Below, piece by piece: positions 5,475-15,102 of a DNA stretch of 34,335 bases. Numbering within the stretch: position 1 is the first letter of the stretch; the number at the start of each line of letters is the position of its first letter. A program made the translations under genes and the position numbers. The stretch comes from a virus. Location: the IMG/VR virus record IMGVR_UViG_3300042923_001157, positions 1 through 34,335 of that record. One strand, 5' to 3'. Under the pieces are notes generated by a model. The model had not been told where the DNA came from and did not search any database. It saw only the letters and a list, made by a program, of their open reading frames with translations.

Positions 5475-7877
5475 CTATCCTATAACTTCTACTGTTAAGT
5501 AACATTCCAAGTATTCCATATTACCTGTACCACCACATGTTGCACCAAGTTGTATTAAATCGTCTTTAGTAACATTTATTGGATACGGTAATATATTTGA
5601 TGTATTAAACCCTCCGTTGTTGCTAGTTTGGTCATATGTACTAATTTGAGAAACTCCATTTTTTAGTATATTCATAACTTTGTCGCCACCAGCCTGTAAT
5701 CCGTTGTATCTATGCATAGCACTAATCATTACAGCTCTAACTCCAGAACCAATCTTAATGCCATTAGTTGTAAATATTAATTTGTCTCCTATGCCACCTA
5801 CACTGGAACTTAAACCCATATTATAAGTAGTCCAAGATACTGCATGATTTAAATATGCTCTATTTCTTACACAGCACATTACACTTCTACCTAAAGAATC
5901 ATTAGACCATCCACTCCATGATTGTGCATCTATTTTTCTTCTATTATAGCACATACCATCTATACTTATAAAAGTTTGCCAAATCCAATTATCAACACCG
6001 TTTTGTGTTGTATTATCACTTAATAAAACTATTAGTTTGCCGTGTATAGCTCCAGTATAAGGAGCATTAGTTAAAGATGTTTCACTAGAAATTTTATATT
6101 CTCCATGAGTTAATGCTGTATCAAAACTGTTAGTCTGTCCTCTATAATAAGAAATTAATGCTCCGCCTGCTTGTACTACTCCGCCTACGTCTGTATCATA
6201 AAAATTACCAAACGCAACTCCTTCTCCAATTCCAAAAGCCTGTTGAGGTTTACCTGATTGTAAGACTATTTTATTATTTAAAAGAGTTGTTGATAATTTA
6301 TCTTTTATTTCAATTTCTATATTATATGAATAAGCACTATTAAAGCCATTAGCTCCTAAATCACCTGCTATTGAAACTGATTTAGAATAAGAATTGTCAG
6401 TTAAAGTAGGAGTTATATTTGTAGTGCCAGTAATCCATTCAGTATCAGTTGTCTTTTTAAATTTGTAACTTGCTGAAACTACACTATTTTGTACCTCACC
6501 AAAGTTGTTATTCCATATATCGCCATTAAAATTTAGCGTTGCTTCTGTTCCAATTCCACCCGTACCTCTAATAGCACTTATAGCCTGAATATTAATAGGC
6601 CAGTAATCTAATAATGTATTTACCGGTATATCTTTTTTTGTGCTATTATTTCTACTATCTACAGCATATACACTTAAAACATTACCATCAGCACCGTTTA
6701 TAGTTAATTCAACATTACCAGTTGATGCATAAGGAGTTTCTACACCTGTTTTACTTCCAGTTATAAACATATACTTACCCATAATAGCATTTTTTTGTGC
6801 TATAGCTTTGTTAGCTTCTGAAATTGTAGCTTTTATATTTGAATAACCTTTTACAATAGTCTTTTCATTATTAGTCAAAGCTTTTGTTACTAAATTTATA
6901 TCTACGTAATCAAAGTTATTAAATATTGGGTTTGCATTTACTATAGTTATTGTTCTATCGATAAAACTCCAATATGAATCAGTACCATTTATTTTTGTAA
7001 CAATTCCATATCTTATAGTAGTTGAATTTGAAATCTGACATTTAGTATATAATAGATTTTTTTGTGCCTCTGTTAAAGCAAATGTATAATTACCTGTATT
7101 AGGTATATTATCTATTATGCATACTGTTTGAGTAGGATTTAAAATTTCTATATAAGATTTTACTTGAGCTCCACTCGGATTACTGAAAGTCATGTATGGA
7201 TTCTGCTCATCAGTAATATTATTACCACCAGTTACTCTTGCTATATCTTTCGTAGTTACATTTATATTTTGACTATACCATAATCCACTATCTAATCTTT
7301 GAATATTCACCTTAATAGTATAAGTAGTGTTAGGTTGCAAGTTACTTACTGTAAATTCCGGTCCAGAGGCCCATATAGGAGCTCCACCATTAATATTATA
7401 GTCTGCATAACCTACAACGCTATCAGCTTCCCAATGTATAGTTGCTTGAGTTAAATTTGTGCTTACTACGTAAAGAGAAGTAAAATACGAGTATCTTGCA
7501 AAAAATGGAGGATAGATAGGAACTGTATTTGTATATTCTCCTATGTTTGTTCCATATCCCTGAATTGAAATTTCTCCTATTGTACCATCAGAATTATGTG
7601 TAAATGTTTTAGAGAAATTTCCTACAAGTCTACCACCATTATTATAATAAGGTATTGTTTGGTTTGCTGTTTCTAAATAAATAGTTTGTCCACCTAAATA
7701 AATTCTTATCTTTAAAGAATATTGAGATACCGCACCATCTGGAGAATCAGATTCATAATAAGCACTTCCATATACAGTAGTTGTATTATTTGCTTGATTC
7801 TGTGAATATGTGTAATAAACTCTTGTTCTAGCATTGTTTTCAAATACCGGAGAATATGCACTATATAAGTTCGCCAT
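5475..7877 (-). CDS. Tail fibre / distal tail structural protein with FN3-like domain
   Basis: An 800-residue protein. The N-terminal part is beta-rich and resembles the DUF859-type siphophage tail proteins (Asn/Thr/Tyr-rich, YYNNGGRLVGNFSKTF). Around residues 130-215 a fibronectin type III-like domain is visible (TQATIHWEAD, then SNLQPNTTYTIKVNI). The C-terminal 200 residues look like a host-contact domain (FGIGEGVAFGNFYD, WSGWSND). Probable role: receptor binding at the tail tip. The start ATG (7877) overlaps the stop of the upstream gene as TAATG, with GGAGGTG 7 nt before; an upstream in-frame start at 7907 has no Shine-Dalgarno. Confidence 0.8.
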   Translation of the reverse strand: MANLYSAYSPVFENNARTRVYYTYSQNQANNTTTVYGSAYYESDSPDGAVSQYSLKIRIYLGGQTIYLETANQTIPYYNNGGRLVGNFSKTFTHNSDGTIGEISIQGYGTNIGEYTNTVPIYPPFFARYSYFTSLYVVSTNLTQATIHWEADSVVGYADYNINGGAPIWASGPEFTVSNLQPNTTYTIKVNIQRLDSGLWYSQNINVTTKDIARVTGGNNITDEQNPYMTFSNPSGAQVKSYIEILNPTQTVCIIDNIPNTGNYTFALTEAQKNLLYTKCQISNSTTIRYGIVTKINGTDSYWSFIDRTITIVNANPIFNNFDYVDINLVTKALTNNEKTIVKGYSNIKATISEANKAIAQKNAIMGKYMFITGSKTGVETPYASTGNVELTINGADGNVLSVYAVDSRNNSTKKDIPVNTLLDYWPINIQAISAIRGTGGIGTEATLNFNGDIWNNNFGEVQNSVVSASYKFKKTTDTEWITGTTNITPTLTDNSYSKSVSIAGDLGANGFNSAYSYNIEIEIKDKLSTTLLNNKIVLQSGKPQQAFGIGEGVAFGNFYDTDVGGVVQAGGALISYYRGQTNSFDTALTHGEYKISSETSLTNAPYTGAIHGKLIVLLSDNTTQNGVDNWIWQTFISIDGMCYNRRKIDAQSWSGWSNDSLGRSVMCCVRNRAYLNHAVSWTTYNMGLSSSVGGIGDKLIFTTNGIKIGSGVRAVMISAMHRYNGLQAGGDKVMNILKNGVSQISTYDQTSNNGGFNTSNILPYPINVTKDDLIQLGATCGGTGNMEYLECYLTVEVIG

Positions 7878-9952
7878 TACATAACACCTCCAATATTGTT
7901 CATACAAACTTGTCCATTTATCCTCTGTGTTAATAATCCAGCCACTAAAGACGATTGAGCTGTTAATTTATTTGTTGTTGTGCCTTCAGTTGTAAACTCT
8001 GTACTAACATTACCAGTTGTCTTTGTACGCATTCTTATTCCATCTGCTCCAGCTTCAAGTCTTGTGTCAGTATTAGTTGCCTCGATAGTCAATCCTTTAC
8101 CGATTTTAACAGCATCTGTGTATGTTTCGTTTTGGTTTAAACTAAATACTTGTGGCAAATCACCACTATTAAGCATCAAATCAGCGACATATCCAGCATT
8201 AGCAGAATCACCAGTAACTTTAACTGTTATACTTCTGTTCGTTACTTGAAAGGTATATATAAATTGCGTCCAAGACATTTCATTTAAATTAAGATCAACA
8301 TCGTTAACAGTTATTTTAATATTTGCTAATTCTAACAACTTCTTATATAATCCACTTAATGTATATGTACCATTCTGAACATTAACAGTTTGTTCAAAAG
8401 TGCCATTTTGCAGATTAAACGCAATATCAGATCTAGTATTGTCTAATATCTCTGTATTAGTGATTGTAACTAGTGGGCCATTCCAATAATCATTTTTAAA
8501 ATAACCTGGTGCATCGTGAATTATATTTAATCCACCAGTTTCTTTCATAGTATTTGTTAAGCCAGTAACATTTTCCACTAACGTGTTTGTTCTATTATTT
8601 AAATCGGTTACCGTGCTAGTAATAGTAGATATTCCAAAATCTATACTGGAAAGTTTTTCAATAAGACCTGTAACTCTTTCGACAGCCATTGTACCTGTTT
8701 TAATAAAATTAGCATTAAAAACTCCATCTAATGTCCATGCATATTCAAATGGACCTTCATATCCATTCGAACTGAAACCAATACCTGCCAATCCTAATCT
8801 CATTACATACTGCGCATTTTCTTTAGGCAATACATCTAATATTAAAACTTCATTATCATCTATAAATACATTACCTAATTTATTTAAAGTATTTATCAAA
8901 TTAGTTTGACCATTTATCACTTGCTCTTGAAGTGAGATTTTTTCACTAATAATTTTAATATTACTTTTTATATTATCAAATTTTGCCTTTACATCTCTTG
9001 TAAAATTTCCAAAAACTATTCTTTTAACTTTTTTTGAAATAGTATTATACTCGTATTCTAAAACTTCAGTGAATAATGTTACAAGTGGATGTTTAACCTC
9101 TATAGTATCTCCTATTCCTAGAAGTTGATTTATGTCAGAATTAATCTCATAAGATACTTGAGGATACTTATTTATATTTAAATATTCTATGGCTTTTTCT
9201 CTTAACTCATCTAATAAAGTTTCTTCAGTTTGATTTTCTTCATCAAGATCAGTTTCAAATGGTAGTGTTTTTGTATAAGGTTTGTCATATTCAATGTCAG
9301 CAATTAAATATTTTTCAGGTAATAGTAATCCATCTTTACCAACTGGTAAAATTTTAGTTACTACGTTACTCCAGTCTTCAAATTTTTTAATATGTTGAAG
9401 ATTTTTATTATAAGATATTACTTCTCCAGAATCTACACCAATACTCTGTTTAAAAGATATATTCCAATTGTCAGCATCAAAAACACCATTCCAGCGTTCT
9501 TCTATAATCGACCAAGCTTCTAATAAATTTTTACGTATAAAATATGCTGTTTCTTCAGTTATTACATCCGAAGAAATAGTAAAAGGGCTTACATTGTCAG
9601 CCCTTTCATTTATATATGTTAAAACCCCTAATCCGTTTAAATTCATAGCTCTTACATCTAATAGTAAATAATCTATGGCATCAAACATAACATGTTCAGC
9701 ATTAAAGATTATTTTGGTAGATGTATATTCAATATTTTTAATTCTAAAAGCTTGTGGATTTAATTTTGATTTACTTTTTATAACACATAGTTTATCTTGA
9801 AAAATATGATCTTTATATTTAATTGGTACTTCTACATCTATATACCATCCATTTAAAGATTTTTTCTTTATTTCCATACATTTAAAAGGATTGATAACTA
9901 TATTACCATTAGTATTAAAAAGCCTATCTGTAGAATTAAATATTTTAATCAT
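7877..9952 (-). CDS. Phage minor structural protein / tail-associated endopeptidase-like protein (Tal)
   Basis: A 691-residue protein in the Tal position immediately downstream of Dit. Its N-terminal 350 residues match the prophage tail endopeptidase / minor structural protein type (IKIFNSTDRLFNTNG, PQAFRIKNIEY, IFNAEHVMFDAIDYLL, LGIGDTIEVKHP). A coiled region (about 345-480, with SLQEQVINGQTNLINTLNK and later VTDLNNRTNTLVENVTG) links to a beta-rich C-terminus. It forms the tail-tip plug and attaches to the fibre. Start at 9952 by the ATGA overlap with the Dit stop and AAGGA upstream; the ATG at 9958 is too near the Shine-Dalgarno. Confidence 0.85.
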   Translation of the reverse strand: MIKIFNSTDRLFNTNGNIVINPFKCMEIKKKSLNGWYIDVEVPIKYKDHIFQDKLCVIKSKSKLNPQAFRIKNIEYTSTKIIFNAEHVMFDAIDYLLLDVRAMNLNGLGVLTYINERADNVSPFTISSDVITEETAYFIRKNLLEAWSIIEERWNGVFDADNWNISFKQSIGVDSGEVISYNKNLQHIKKFEDWSNVVTKILPVGKDGLLLPEKYLIADIEYDKPYTKTLPFETDLDEENQTEETLLDELREKAIEYLNINKYPQVSYEINSDINQLLGIGDTIEVKHPLVTLFTEVLEYEYNTISKKVKRIVFGNFTRDVKAKFDNIKSNIKIISEKISLQEQVINGQTNLINTLNKLGNVFIDDNEVLILDVLPKENAQYVMRLGLAGIGFSSNGYEGPFEYAWTLDGVFNANFIKTGTMAVERVTGLIEKLSSIDFGISTITSTVTDLNNRTNTLVENVTGLTNTMKETGGLNIIHDAPGYFKNDYWNGPLVTITNTEILDNTRSDIAFNLQNGTFEQTVNVQNGTYTLSGLYKKLLELANIKITVNDVDLNLNEMSWTQFIYTFQVTNRSITVKVTGDSANAGYVADLMLNSGDLPQVFSLNQNETYTDAVKIGKGLTIEATNTDTRLEAGADGIRMRTKTTGNVSTEFTTEGTTTNKLTAQSSLVAGLLTQRINGQVCMNNIGGVM

Positions 9953-10620
9953 AACCATCTATCCTTTCTTTTAACTTTAATTATCGGATCTCCGCTATGA
10001 ATAATAACATTATTTATACCAGGTTCTAATAATGGAAAATCATATCCTATCTCTAATTGCCTATTTCTTAATAAACCATCCATTATAGCGCTCATTTCTT
10101 CACAATCAATTTCAACATAATTATCATTATTAAAATTATATTTAAAACGAATAGCTCCTATTGTTACTTCTATAGAAGTTTCACTTTGCTTTTCTAAACG
10201 TATTATTGGCCTTGATACTATATTCCCTTCATTTAAAATAGTTGAAGTTACTAATTCATATATATCATTAGCTTTATACCAAAATGGCGATCTAATAAAT
10301 GAAAAGTCCGCTATTTTAATTATAGAATTTCTTATAGGCGTAACTTGACTATAAAAATATGCTGTTGTAACCCTACCTTTGTACTCAAAAGGTCCATTAC
10401 CATTTAACCACGATAATATGTAATCCTGCTTGGATAAATCAATCATTTGTACCTTTATGGGCCTTTCAATGTTACTATATCCTAGCGAATTATAAATTGC
10501 CCCATCTCTACCTTCCACTTCAATTGTTTCAATTCTTTGAGGCGCTTTTGCAATAAAATGTTCTTCTTCTTCAATAACAACTTTCATGTCGTCACTAGAT
10601 ATATTTTTAAATGTAAACAT
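9949..10620 (-). CDS. Distal tail protein (Dit)
   Basis: A 223-residue protein of the siphovirus distal tail family: YNSLGYSNIERPIKVQM, the DYILSWLNGNGPFEY motif, and FSFIRSPFWYK are typical of Dit. It caps the tail tube as a hexamer and anchors the Tal protein. It starts directly after the tape measure stop, whose last codons supply the Shine-Dalgarno (GGGAGG). Confidence 0.88.
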   Translation of the reverse strand: MFTFKNISSDDMKVVIEEEEHFIAKAPQRIETIEVEGRDGAIYNSLGYSNIERPIKVQMIDLSKQDYILSWLNGNGPFEYKGRVTTAYFYSQVTPIRNSIIKIADFSFIRSPFWYKANDIYELVTSTILNEGNIVSRPIIRLEKQSETSIEVTIGAIRFKYNFNNDNYVEIDCEEMSAIMDGLLRNRQLEIGYDFPLLEPGINNVIIHSGDPIIKVKRKDRWL

Positions 10621-13245
10621 CTACGTAACCTCCCATAATCTTTTATCAACCAGTCTAGCAAATCCATCATCATCCAATTCTAATTTACACGAATTTAGAG
10701 CTTTCATAAATGCTAAAGCTAGCTTTTCGTAATCAATTATTTTTGCCGGTGTTGCACCGCCACCATCTGAAAGTGGCATTACTGAAGTTTTATTTCCTTG
10801 TTGCATTAATAATTCTGGGCCAGCTTCTGCTACAACTGCCATACCCTCTAAAAGTTGTCCACCTTTAGCTAGCATTGATATCATTGAGAAGTTGACACTT
10901 GAGCCACCCATACCAGGAACCCAATCAGGAACTTTTAATTTATTTAAACTTTTTAATACATTATTAATTAATCCAATAACTCCATTAATAGGAGTTTTAA
11001 TTATTCCAGCTATTGAACTAAAAATATTACTAATAGTATCTTTTATAGATGAAAAAATACTTATTACGAAATCTTTTATATAACTAAAGGCTTGCTTAAT
11101 CTTATCAATCACATTGCTTATAATATTCCATATACTGTTAAATATCGAACTAAAGAAATTCAGTATAGGTTGCAAAATATTTGACCATATAAAATTAAGT
11201 ATTCCAGATAATATACCTTTAATAAAATCTATACCTGCACTTATACCATTCCAAATAGATTGAATTATAAGTATAACTTGATCTACGAATGGCTTGATAA
11301 AATTCCATATAGATTCAAGCAACATAGCAATCAATGCAACAATTAATATAAACATATTCTTTAAAAAATCAAATGGTCCACTTAAGATTAAAATTATATT
11401 ATCTATAACTAATTTTATAAATTCCACAACTGAATTAAACGCATTTGCAATAATTTCTGCTACATTGGTCATTGCTTCAGATATTGTATTTTTTATTGCT
11501 TCAAATACTTCTTTTACTTTTTCCCAAACACTACCTGCGAACTCTTTAATTTTATCAAAATTCATTATTACTAATGCTATAATACCAACCAAAGCTATTA
11601 TTCCAGCTACTATTGCAGCTATTATTCCAGTTAAAGGCAACAAGCCTATTCCTAATGCGGTAGCTGCCATAGCTAACTTGGATATAAAACCTAAAACAGC
11701 GCCAACAATTAACAATAGTGGTCCTAACATCGCTATTAGTCCACCAACAAGCAAAATAAAATTTTGCATTTCAGGGCTCAAATTTGAAAACCAATTTAAC
11801 ATATTTTCTATTTTTGTTAAAAAATCATTTATATGTGGTAATAATTTTTCACCTATAGTTATAGCTATATCATTTAATGTGTTTTTTGCAATTTTCATTT
11901 GAGATTCTGTTGTAGCATATCTTTTTTCTGCTTCAGTTAATAGAGCTGTATTCTCTTCCCAAGCTTTATTACCCATTTCAACAGATTCTTTAAATAATCC
12001 AGATGCATTTGCTGCTCTTAACATTGTATCTCTCAATCTAATCTCTTTAATATCTAAATCTTCTAATGTAGTTATTAAGTTGCCTCCGTTTTTCTCAACG
12101 TTACCTAATCCCTCCATAAATTTAATCATTGCACCTGCTGCATCTTTTTCCCATAAATTTTTAAATTCTTTTACTGTCATTCCTGAAATTTCGGCATATT
12201 GTTTTAAGCTACCTGATCCGGTTGCAACAGCACTTTCAATATCAATCATCATCTTTGAGAAAGCAGAACCACCCATTTCCGCCTCTATACCCACAGAACT
12301 TAAAGCATTTGCGAAAGAAACGATATTTGCTTCTGTTAAGCCTACAGTTTTTCCAGCACCTGCAAGTCTCAACGCCATCTCTGTTATATCTTTTTCTGTG
12401 GATGCACCATTATTTCCTAAATGAACAATAGTAGACCCAAGTCTATCAAAATCACTTTGAGCCATTCCTGTTATATTTGCCAATCTGGCCAAAGCATCTG
12501 CAGCTTCACTAGAAGATAAATTAGTAGATTCACCTAAATCTATCATTGTTTTTGTAAAAGATAGAATATTTTCCTTTTTTATACCAAGTTGTCCTGCAGC
12601 TTCTGATACAGCTGATATTTCAGTTGTTGTTGCAGGTAATACTTTTGCTAGATCCCTTATTCCTTGTTTTAAATCTGTCAATTCTTCAGTAGTTGCATCT
12701 ACAGTCTTTTCGACACCGGCAAAAGCACTCTCAAACTCTATCGCACTTTTAGCCGAAGCTCCTAATCCAGCAACATACGCAGCACTAAAAATAGATAGTT
12801 TTTTACCAGCACTAGTAAGCACATCCTCTACTTTATCAAGGTTTTTTGCAAAATCTTCTAAATTTGCAGTTCCTGATTTTATTTTCTTACTAGTTTCATC
12901 AATTTGGTTACTATATTTTTGAAGAGAAGTTTCAGCTTGAGTTAAAGCTATCTTCTTACGCTGAATAGCAGTTTCGTCTCTAGTTTCAGCATCTTCTAAA
13001 TCATTAAGCTCACTTTTTAAAATATTTACTTTGTCACGTTGAATATCATAAGCATCATTTAAATAATTTAATTTATCTGCTAACTTTTGACTTGCTGTTG
13101 TTGACTTATCCCATTGTGCTTGTACGAGTTGAAAATCTTGATAATTTTCTTTTAAAGTCGTATTGACAATTTGCATTGATTTTATAAAATCTGTAGAGCC
13201 ATCAGCATTAAATACTAAACCCACTTTTTTTAAATCACTTGCCAT
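10621..13245 (-). CDS. Tail tape measure protein (TP901 family)
   Basis: An 874-residue protein. Residues 30-150 are coiled coil, then comes the TP901 core (SAIEFESAFAGVEKTVDATT, AEMGGSAFSKMMIDIE, LRDTMLRAANASGLF), a run of hydrophobic helices (IALVGIIALVIMNF, LILSGPFDFLKNMFILIVAL) and a Trp-rich repeated helical region (SIWNGISAGI, SIWNIISNVI). It sets tail length and may help DNA cross the membrane. At 0.15 nm per residue the tail would be about 130 nm. Start follows AAAGGAG; it overlaps the end of the gpGT frame by 11 nt. Confidence 0.93.
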   Translation of the reverse strand: MASDLKKVGLVFNADGSTDFIKSMQIVNTTLKENYQDFQLVQAQWDKSTTASQKLADKLNYLNDAYDIQRDKVNILKSELNDLEDAETRDETAIQRKKIALTQAETSLQKYSNQIDETSKKIKSGTANLEDFAKNLDKVEDVLTSAGKKLSIFSAAYVAGLGASAKSAIEFESAFAGVEKTVDATTEELTDLKQGIRDLAKVLPATTTEISAVSEAAGQLGIKKENILSFTKTMIDLGESTNLSSSEAADALARLANITGMAQSDFDRLGSTIVHLGNNGASTEKDITEMALRLAGAGKTVGLTEANIVSFANALSSVGIEAEMGGSAFSKMMIDIESAVATGSGSLKQYAEISGMTVKEFKNLWEKDAAGAMIKFMEGLGNVEKNGGNLITTLEDLDIKEIRLRDTMLRAANASGLFKESVEMGNKAWEENTALLTEAEKRYATTESQMKIAKNTLNDIAITIGEKLLPHINDFLTKIENMLNWFSNLSPEMQNFILLVGGLIAMLGPLLLIVGAVLGFISKLAMAATALGIGLLPLTGIIAAIVAGIIALVGIIALVIMNFDKIKEFAGSVWEKVKEVFEAIKNTISEAMTNVAEIIANAFNSVVEFIKLVIDNIILILSGPFDFLKNMFILIVALIAMLLESIWNFIKPFVDQVILIIQSIWNGISAGIDFIKGILSGILNFIWSNILQPILNFFSSIFNSIWNIISNVIDKIKQAFSYIKDFVISIFSSIKDTISNIFSSIAGIIKTPINGVIGLINNVLKSLNKLKVPDWVPGMGGSSVNFSMISMLAKGGQLLEGMAVVAEAGPELLMQQGNKTSVMPLSDGGGATPAKIIDYEKLALAFMKALNSCKLELDDDGFARLVDKRLWEVT

Positions 13246-13710
13246 ACTTACTCCTTTCTAGCTTAATATGATAATCAACCATTTCATAAAATTCGATGGG
13301 ATTAGTTTTTTTAAATTCATTAAAACTGATTCCCATCGTTAACGCTGTATATTTTAATTCAGCCCAATTTATCTTCTCTGGTGACCCCTCTTGAAATTTG
13401 GCGGATATTTCTGCACTTCTTTTTTTTTAAACTCATCTAATTTTTTCATTTCTGTAGTTATAAAATCAGATATTTTATTCATATCCTCAATGTTTACTAG
13501 ACATACAGCTTGTCTATAAGTTAAAGGTTCATCAACGTTTGCTCTGATAAGTGAATATAACAAGTGATTATTTACTTTAAGTTGATTTCGCTTTGCTTCT
13601 AAATCGCTCTTCAAACCTTTCAAACCACCTTCATACTCTTCTATATATTCCATAACAAGGAAATTCCAGTCCAGTTCAATGTTTTGGCCATTTTTTAATT
13701 TGATTATCAT
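13235..13710 (-). CDS. Tail assembly chaperone gpGT (-1 frameshift product)
   Basis: Reads the gpG frame for 97 codons up to AAA AAA AAA (13428-13420), then in the -1 frame for 61 codons (RSAEISAKFQEGSPEKINWA, then ELKYTALTMG, PIEFYEMVDYHIKLERSKYG) to a TGA at 13237-13235 inside the tape measure start. The -1 frame has no start and would otherwise be an unexplained 120-nt gap, and its WAELKYTALTMG-x-EFYEMVDY pattern resembles gpT domains of other Gram-positive phages. The fused protein (158 residues) would be the minor product that recruits the tape measure during tail assembly. Confidence 0.8.
13369..13710 (-). CDS. Tail assembly chaperone gpG (unshifted product)
   Basis: A 113-residue, charged helical protein (KLKNGQNIELDWNFLVMEYI, YEGGLKGLKSDLE) located between the major tail and tape measure genes, the fixed position of gpG chaperones. 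Most ribosomes would terminate here after FKRGHQRR. Start follows AGGAGG. It coats the tape measure together with gpGT before tube polymerisation. Confidence 0.82.
   Translation of the reverse strand: MIIKLKNGQNIELDWNFLVMEYIEEYEGGLKGLKSDLEAKRNQLKVNNHLLYSLIRANVDEPLTYRQAVCLVNIEDMNKISDFITTEMKKLDEFKKKEVQKYPPNFKRGHQRR
13420..13428 (-). promoter_or_regulatory. -1 slippery site (A9) for gpG/gpGT
   Basis: Nine consecutive A on the minus strand, in phase as AAA AAA AAA G, allow both tRNA-Lys to slip back one base. This joins the gpG frame to the only open frame covering the space before the tape measure. Even if the A9 tract varies or is misread by one base, the two-frame arrangement is the conserved one. 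Confidence 0.8.
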
Positions 13711-13731
13711 ATTTTCCTCCTAAATAAAAAA

Positions 13732-13752
13732 TAGAGGCTTATTAAGCCCCTA
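13732..13752 (-). terminator. Hairpin downstream of the major tail gene
   Basis: On the minus strand TAGGGGCTT pairs with AAGCCTCTA (one G-T wobble) around AAT, followed by a run of T. It overlaps the stop codon of the major tail gene. Partial termination here would give more major tail protein than tape measure, the ratio tails need. Confidence 0.75.
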
Positions 13753-14362
13753 TTACTGCAGTTTGTAAATCAGCAACAGTAAGTATTGGTTTTGTAAAGA
13801 ATTTTTCTTCAGTTAAATTTTCTGGGAAGTTTGTAGCTTCACTATCAACATAGTTTTTAACGTCTCCATCTTCATTAAATGGATAACATCTTATTTTTAC
13901 TTTGTCATTTTGTTCACTGAAATTCTCCTCTTTTGTTGCTATATCATCACTGTTCTCTACTAACTGACATTTTGGATACCAATCATATCTTACTCCGTCA
14001 CCAATCTTTTTAACTACTTTGCCATATGCGAAAAATGGTCTCTTTGTAGATCGTCCACTAGAAATAAGTCCTCCTGCGTCTACAATTTCACCTCTCATTT
14101 TAGCTAAATCATCTGCATCAAATGCTATTATTTCCACATCTAATTCTGTACTAGATGTTTGAGAAACTGATGTATAATCTTTACCACTAGCTCTAACTAC
14201 TGCACTTTCAGCATTTTCACTAGTAGATATACTTTTTACTGTTTCAGTTTTAATTGTCTCTTCATAAGTACCTGGATTAAATTCTCCTCCTGCAGTTGGA
14301 GTATTAAATGCATAATACTGCGCACCTACTGTTTCTTTAATCATTGGTCTTTTATTTTTCAT
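13742..14362 (-). CDS. Major tail protein (phi13 family)
   Basis: A 206-residue protein that forms the tail tube. ETVGAQYYAFNTPTAGGEFN near the start, SQTSSTELDVEIIAFDADDL around 70-90 and RPFFAYGKVVKKIGDGVRYD around 110-130 are the hallmark segments of the phi13-type major tail family. Preceded by GGGAGTAA and followed by a partial terminator. Confidence 0.9.
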   Translation of the reverse strand: MKNKRPMIKETVGAQYYAFNTPTAGGEFNPGTYEETIKTETVKSISTSENAESAVVRASGKDYTSVSQTSSTELDVEIIAFDADDLAKMRGEIVDAGGLISSGRSTKRPFFAYGKVVKKIGDGVRYDWYPKCQLVENSDDIATKEENFSEQNDKVKIRCYPFNEDGDVKNYVDSEATNFPENLTEEKFFTKPILTVADLQTAVIGA

Positions 14363-14378
14363 AAAAATTACTCCCTTC

Positions 14379-14762
14379 TTAATGCCCTAATTTAACGAGC
14401 ATTTTATCATAATATTTATTTTTATTTGTATTCCACAACGGTTCTAAATGTGGTGTACCTGGTATTCTTTTCATACCTTTTTTTGTTTTTCTATCAGATC
14501 CTCTTTCAACCATAGGACCATAATATTTACCCCAACCTACCTCAATTTCTTTATTTCTTGATCTTCTATAAGCAAATGTATCAACTAAATGAGTATATCC
14601 ACTTTTTCTAATCATTGAAATTGGTTTAGGTAATTTTAATAAGTCTGTTATGAATTCTTTTGCTCCAACTTCTAGAACATCTTGAACATTTTCTACATTT
14701 TTTATATAATCTTCTAATTCCTTAGATAAATCCTCAAATCCTTTATAAAGTTTGTCCGACAT
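14379..14762 (-). CDS. HK97 gp10-like head-tail completion protein
   Basis: A 127-residue basic protein (TFAYRRSRNKEIEVGWGKYYGPMVERGS, cut here for length; then TPHLEPLWNTNK). The YYGPMVERG and PHLEPLW patterns are typical of HK97 gp10-type proteins that sit at the head-tail interface. It overlaps the preceding gene by 20 nt. Confidence 0.8.
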   Translation of the reverse strand: MSDKLYKGFEDLSKELEDYIKNVENVQDVLEVGAKEFITDLLKLPKPISMIRKSGYTHLVDTFAYRRSRNKEIEVGWGKYYGPMVERGSDRKTKKGMKRIPGTPHLEPLWNTNKNKYYDKMLVKLGH

Positions 14763-15102
14763 CCTCTATTACCTCTAATGTCTCAGCTACTTCTATTGCA
14801 AAAAATGAGTGCCAATATCTATCTTCTTCACTATATTCAATCTGAATCCTTGGATTTATCTTCATTTCATTTAATTTTTTCCTTAATTTAAGTAATGTTG
14901 GATCACGTGGAATTGGTGAGTAAAATGAAATTTGATATGTAACTAAATCTTCATATTTACTGCCACTAGCAGTAATAGAATCCCATATAAAATCCCAATA
15001 TACAATTCTGCGTGGAGCATTAATATTAATGTCATTTTGAATACCTTCACTCACAGGAATATTTAAACTTTTTAATAACTGATCTAGTTCTTCTTTTTTC
15101 AT
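14743..15102 (-). CDS. Tail terminator-like protein
   Basis: A 119-residue protein (INAPRRIVYWDFIWDSITAS, YQISFYSPIPRDP) in the slot between the gp10-like and head-closure genes, the usual place for the tail completion/terminator protein (gp17/DUF3168-like). Assignment is mainly by order, with the YQI-x-FYS beta strand in support. Strong GGAGGGAG Shine-Dalgarno. Confidence 0.65.
   Translation of the reverse strand: MKKEELDQLLKSLNIPVSEGIQNDININAPRRIVYWDFIWDSITASGSKYEDLVTYQISFYSPIPRDPTLLKLRKKLNEMKINPRIQIEYSEEDRYWHSFFAIEVAETLEVIEDVGQTL

Noticed and set aside
8678-8684. Further TGTCGAA match on the minus strand
   Set aside because: Lies in tail gene coding sequence without a partner box; like the match at 12709-12715 it is expected by chance.
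11294-11902. Long plus-strand open frame inside the tape measure gene
   Set aside because: Antisense shadow of the hydrophobic helices of the tape measure; Ile/Asn/Ala-rich with no ribosome binding site.
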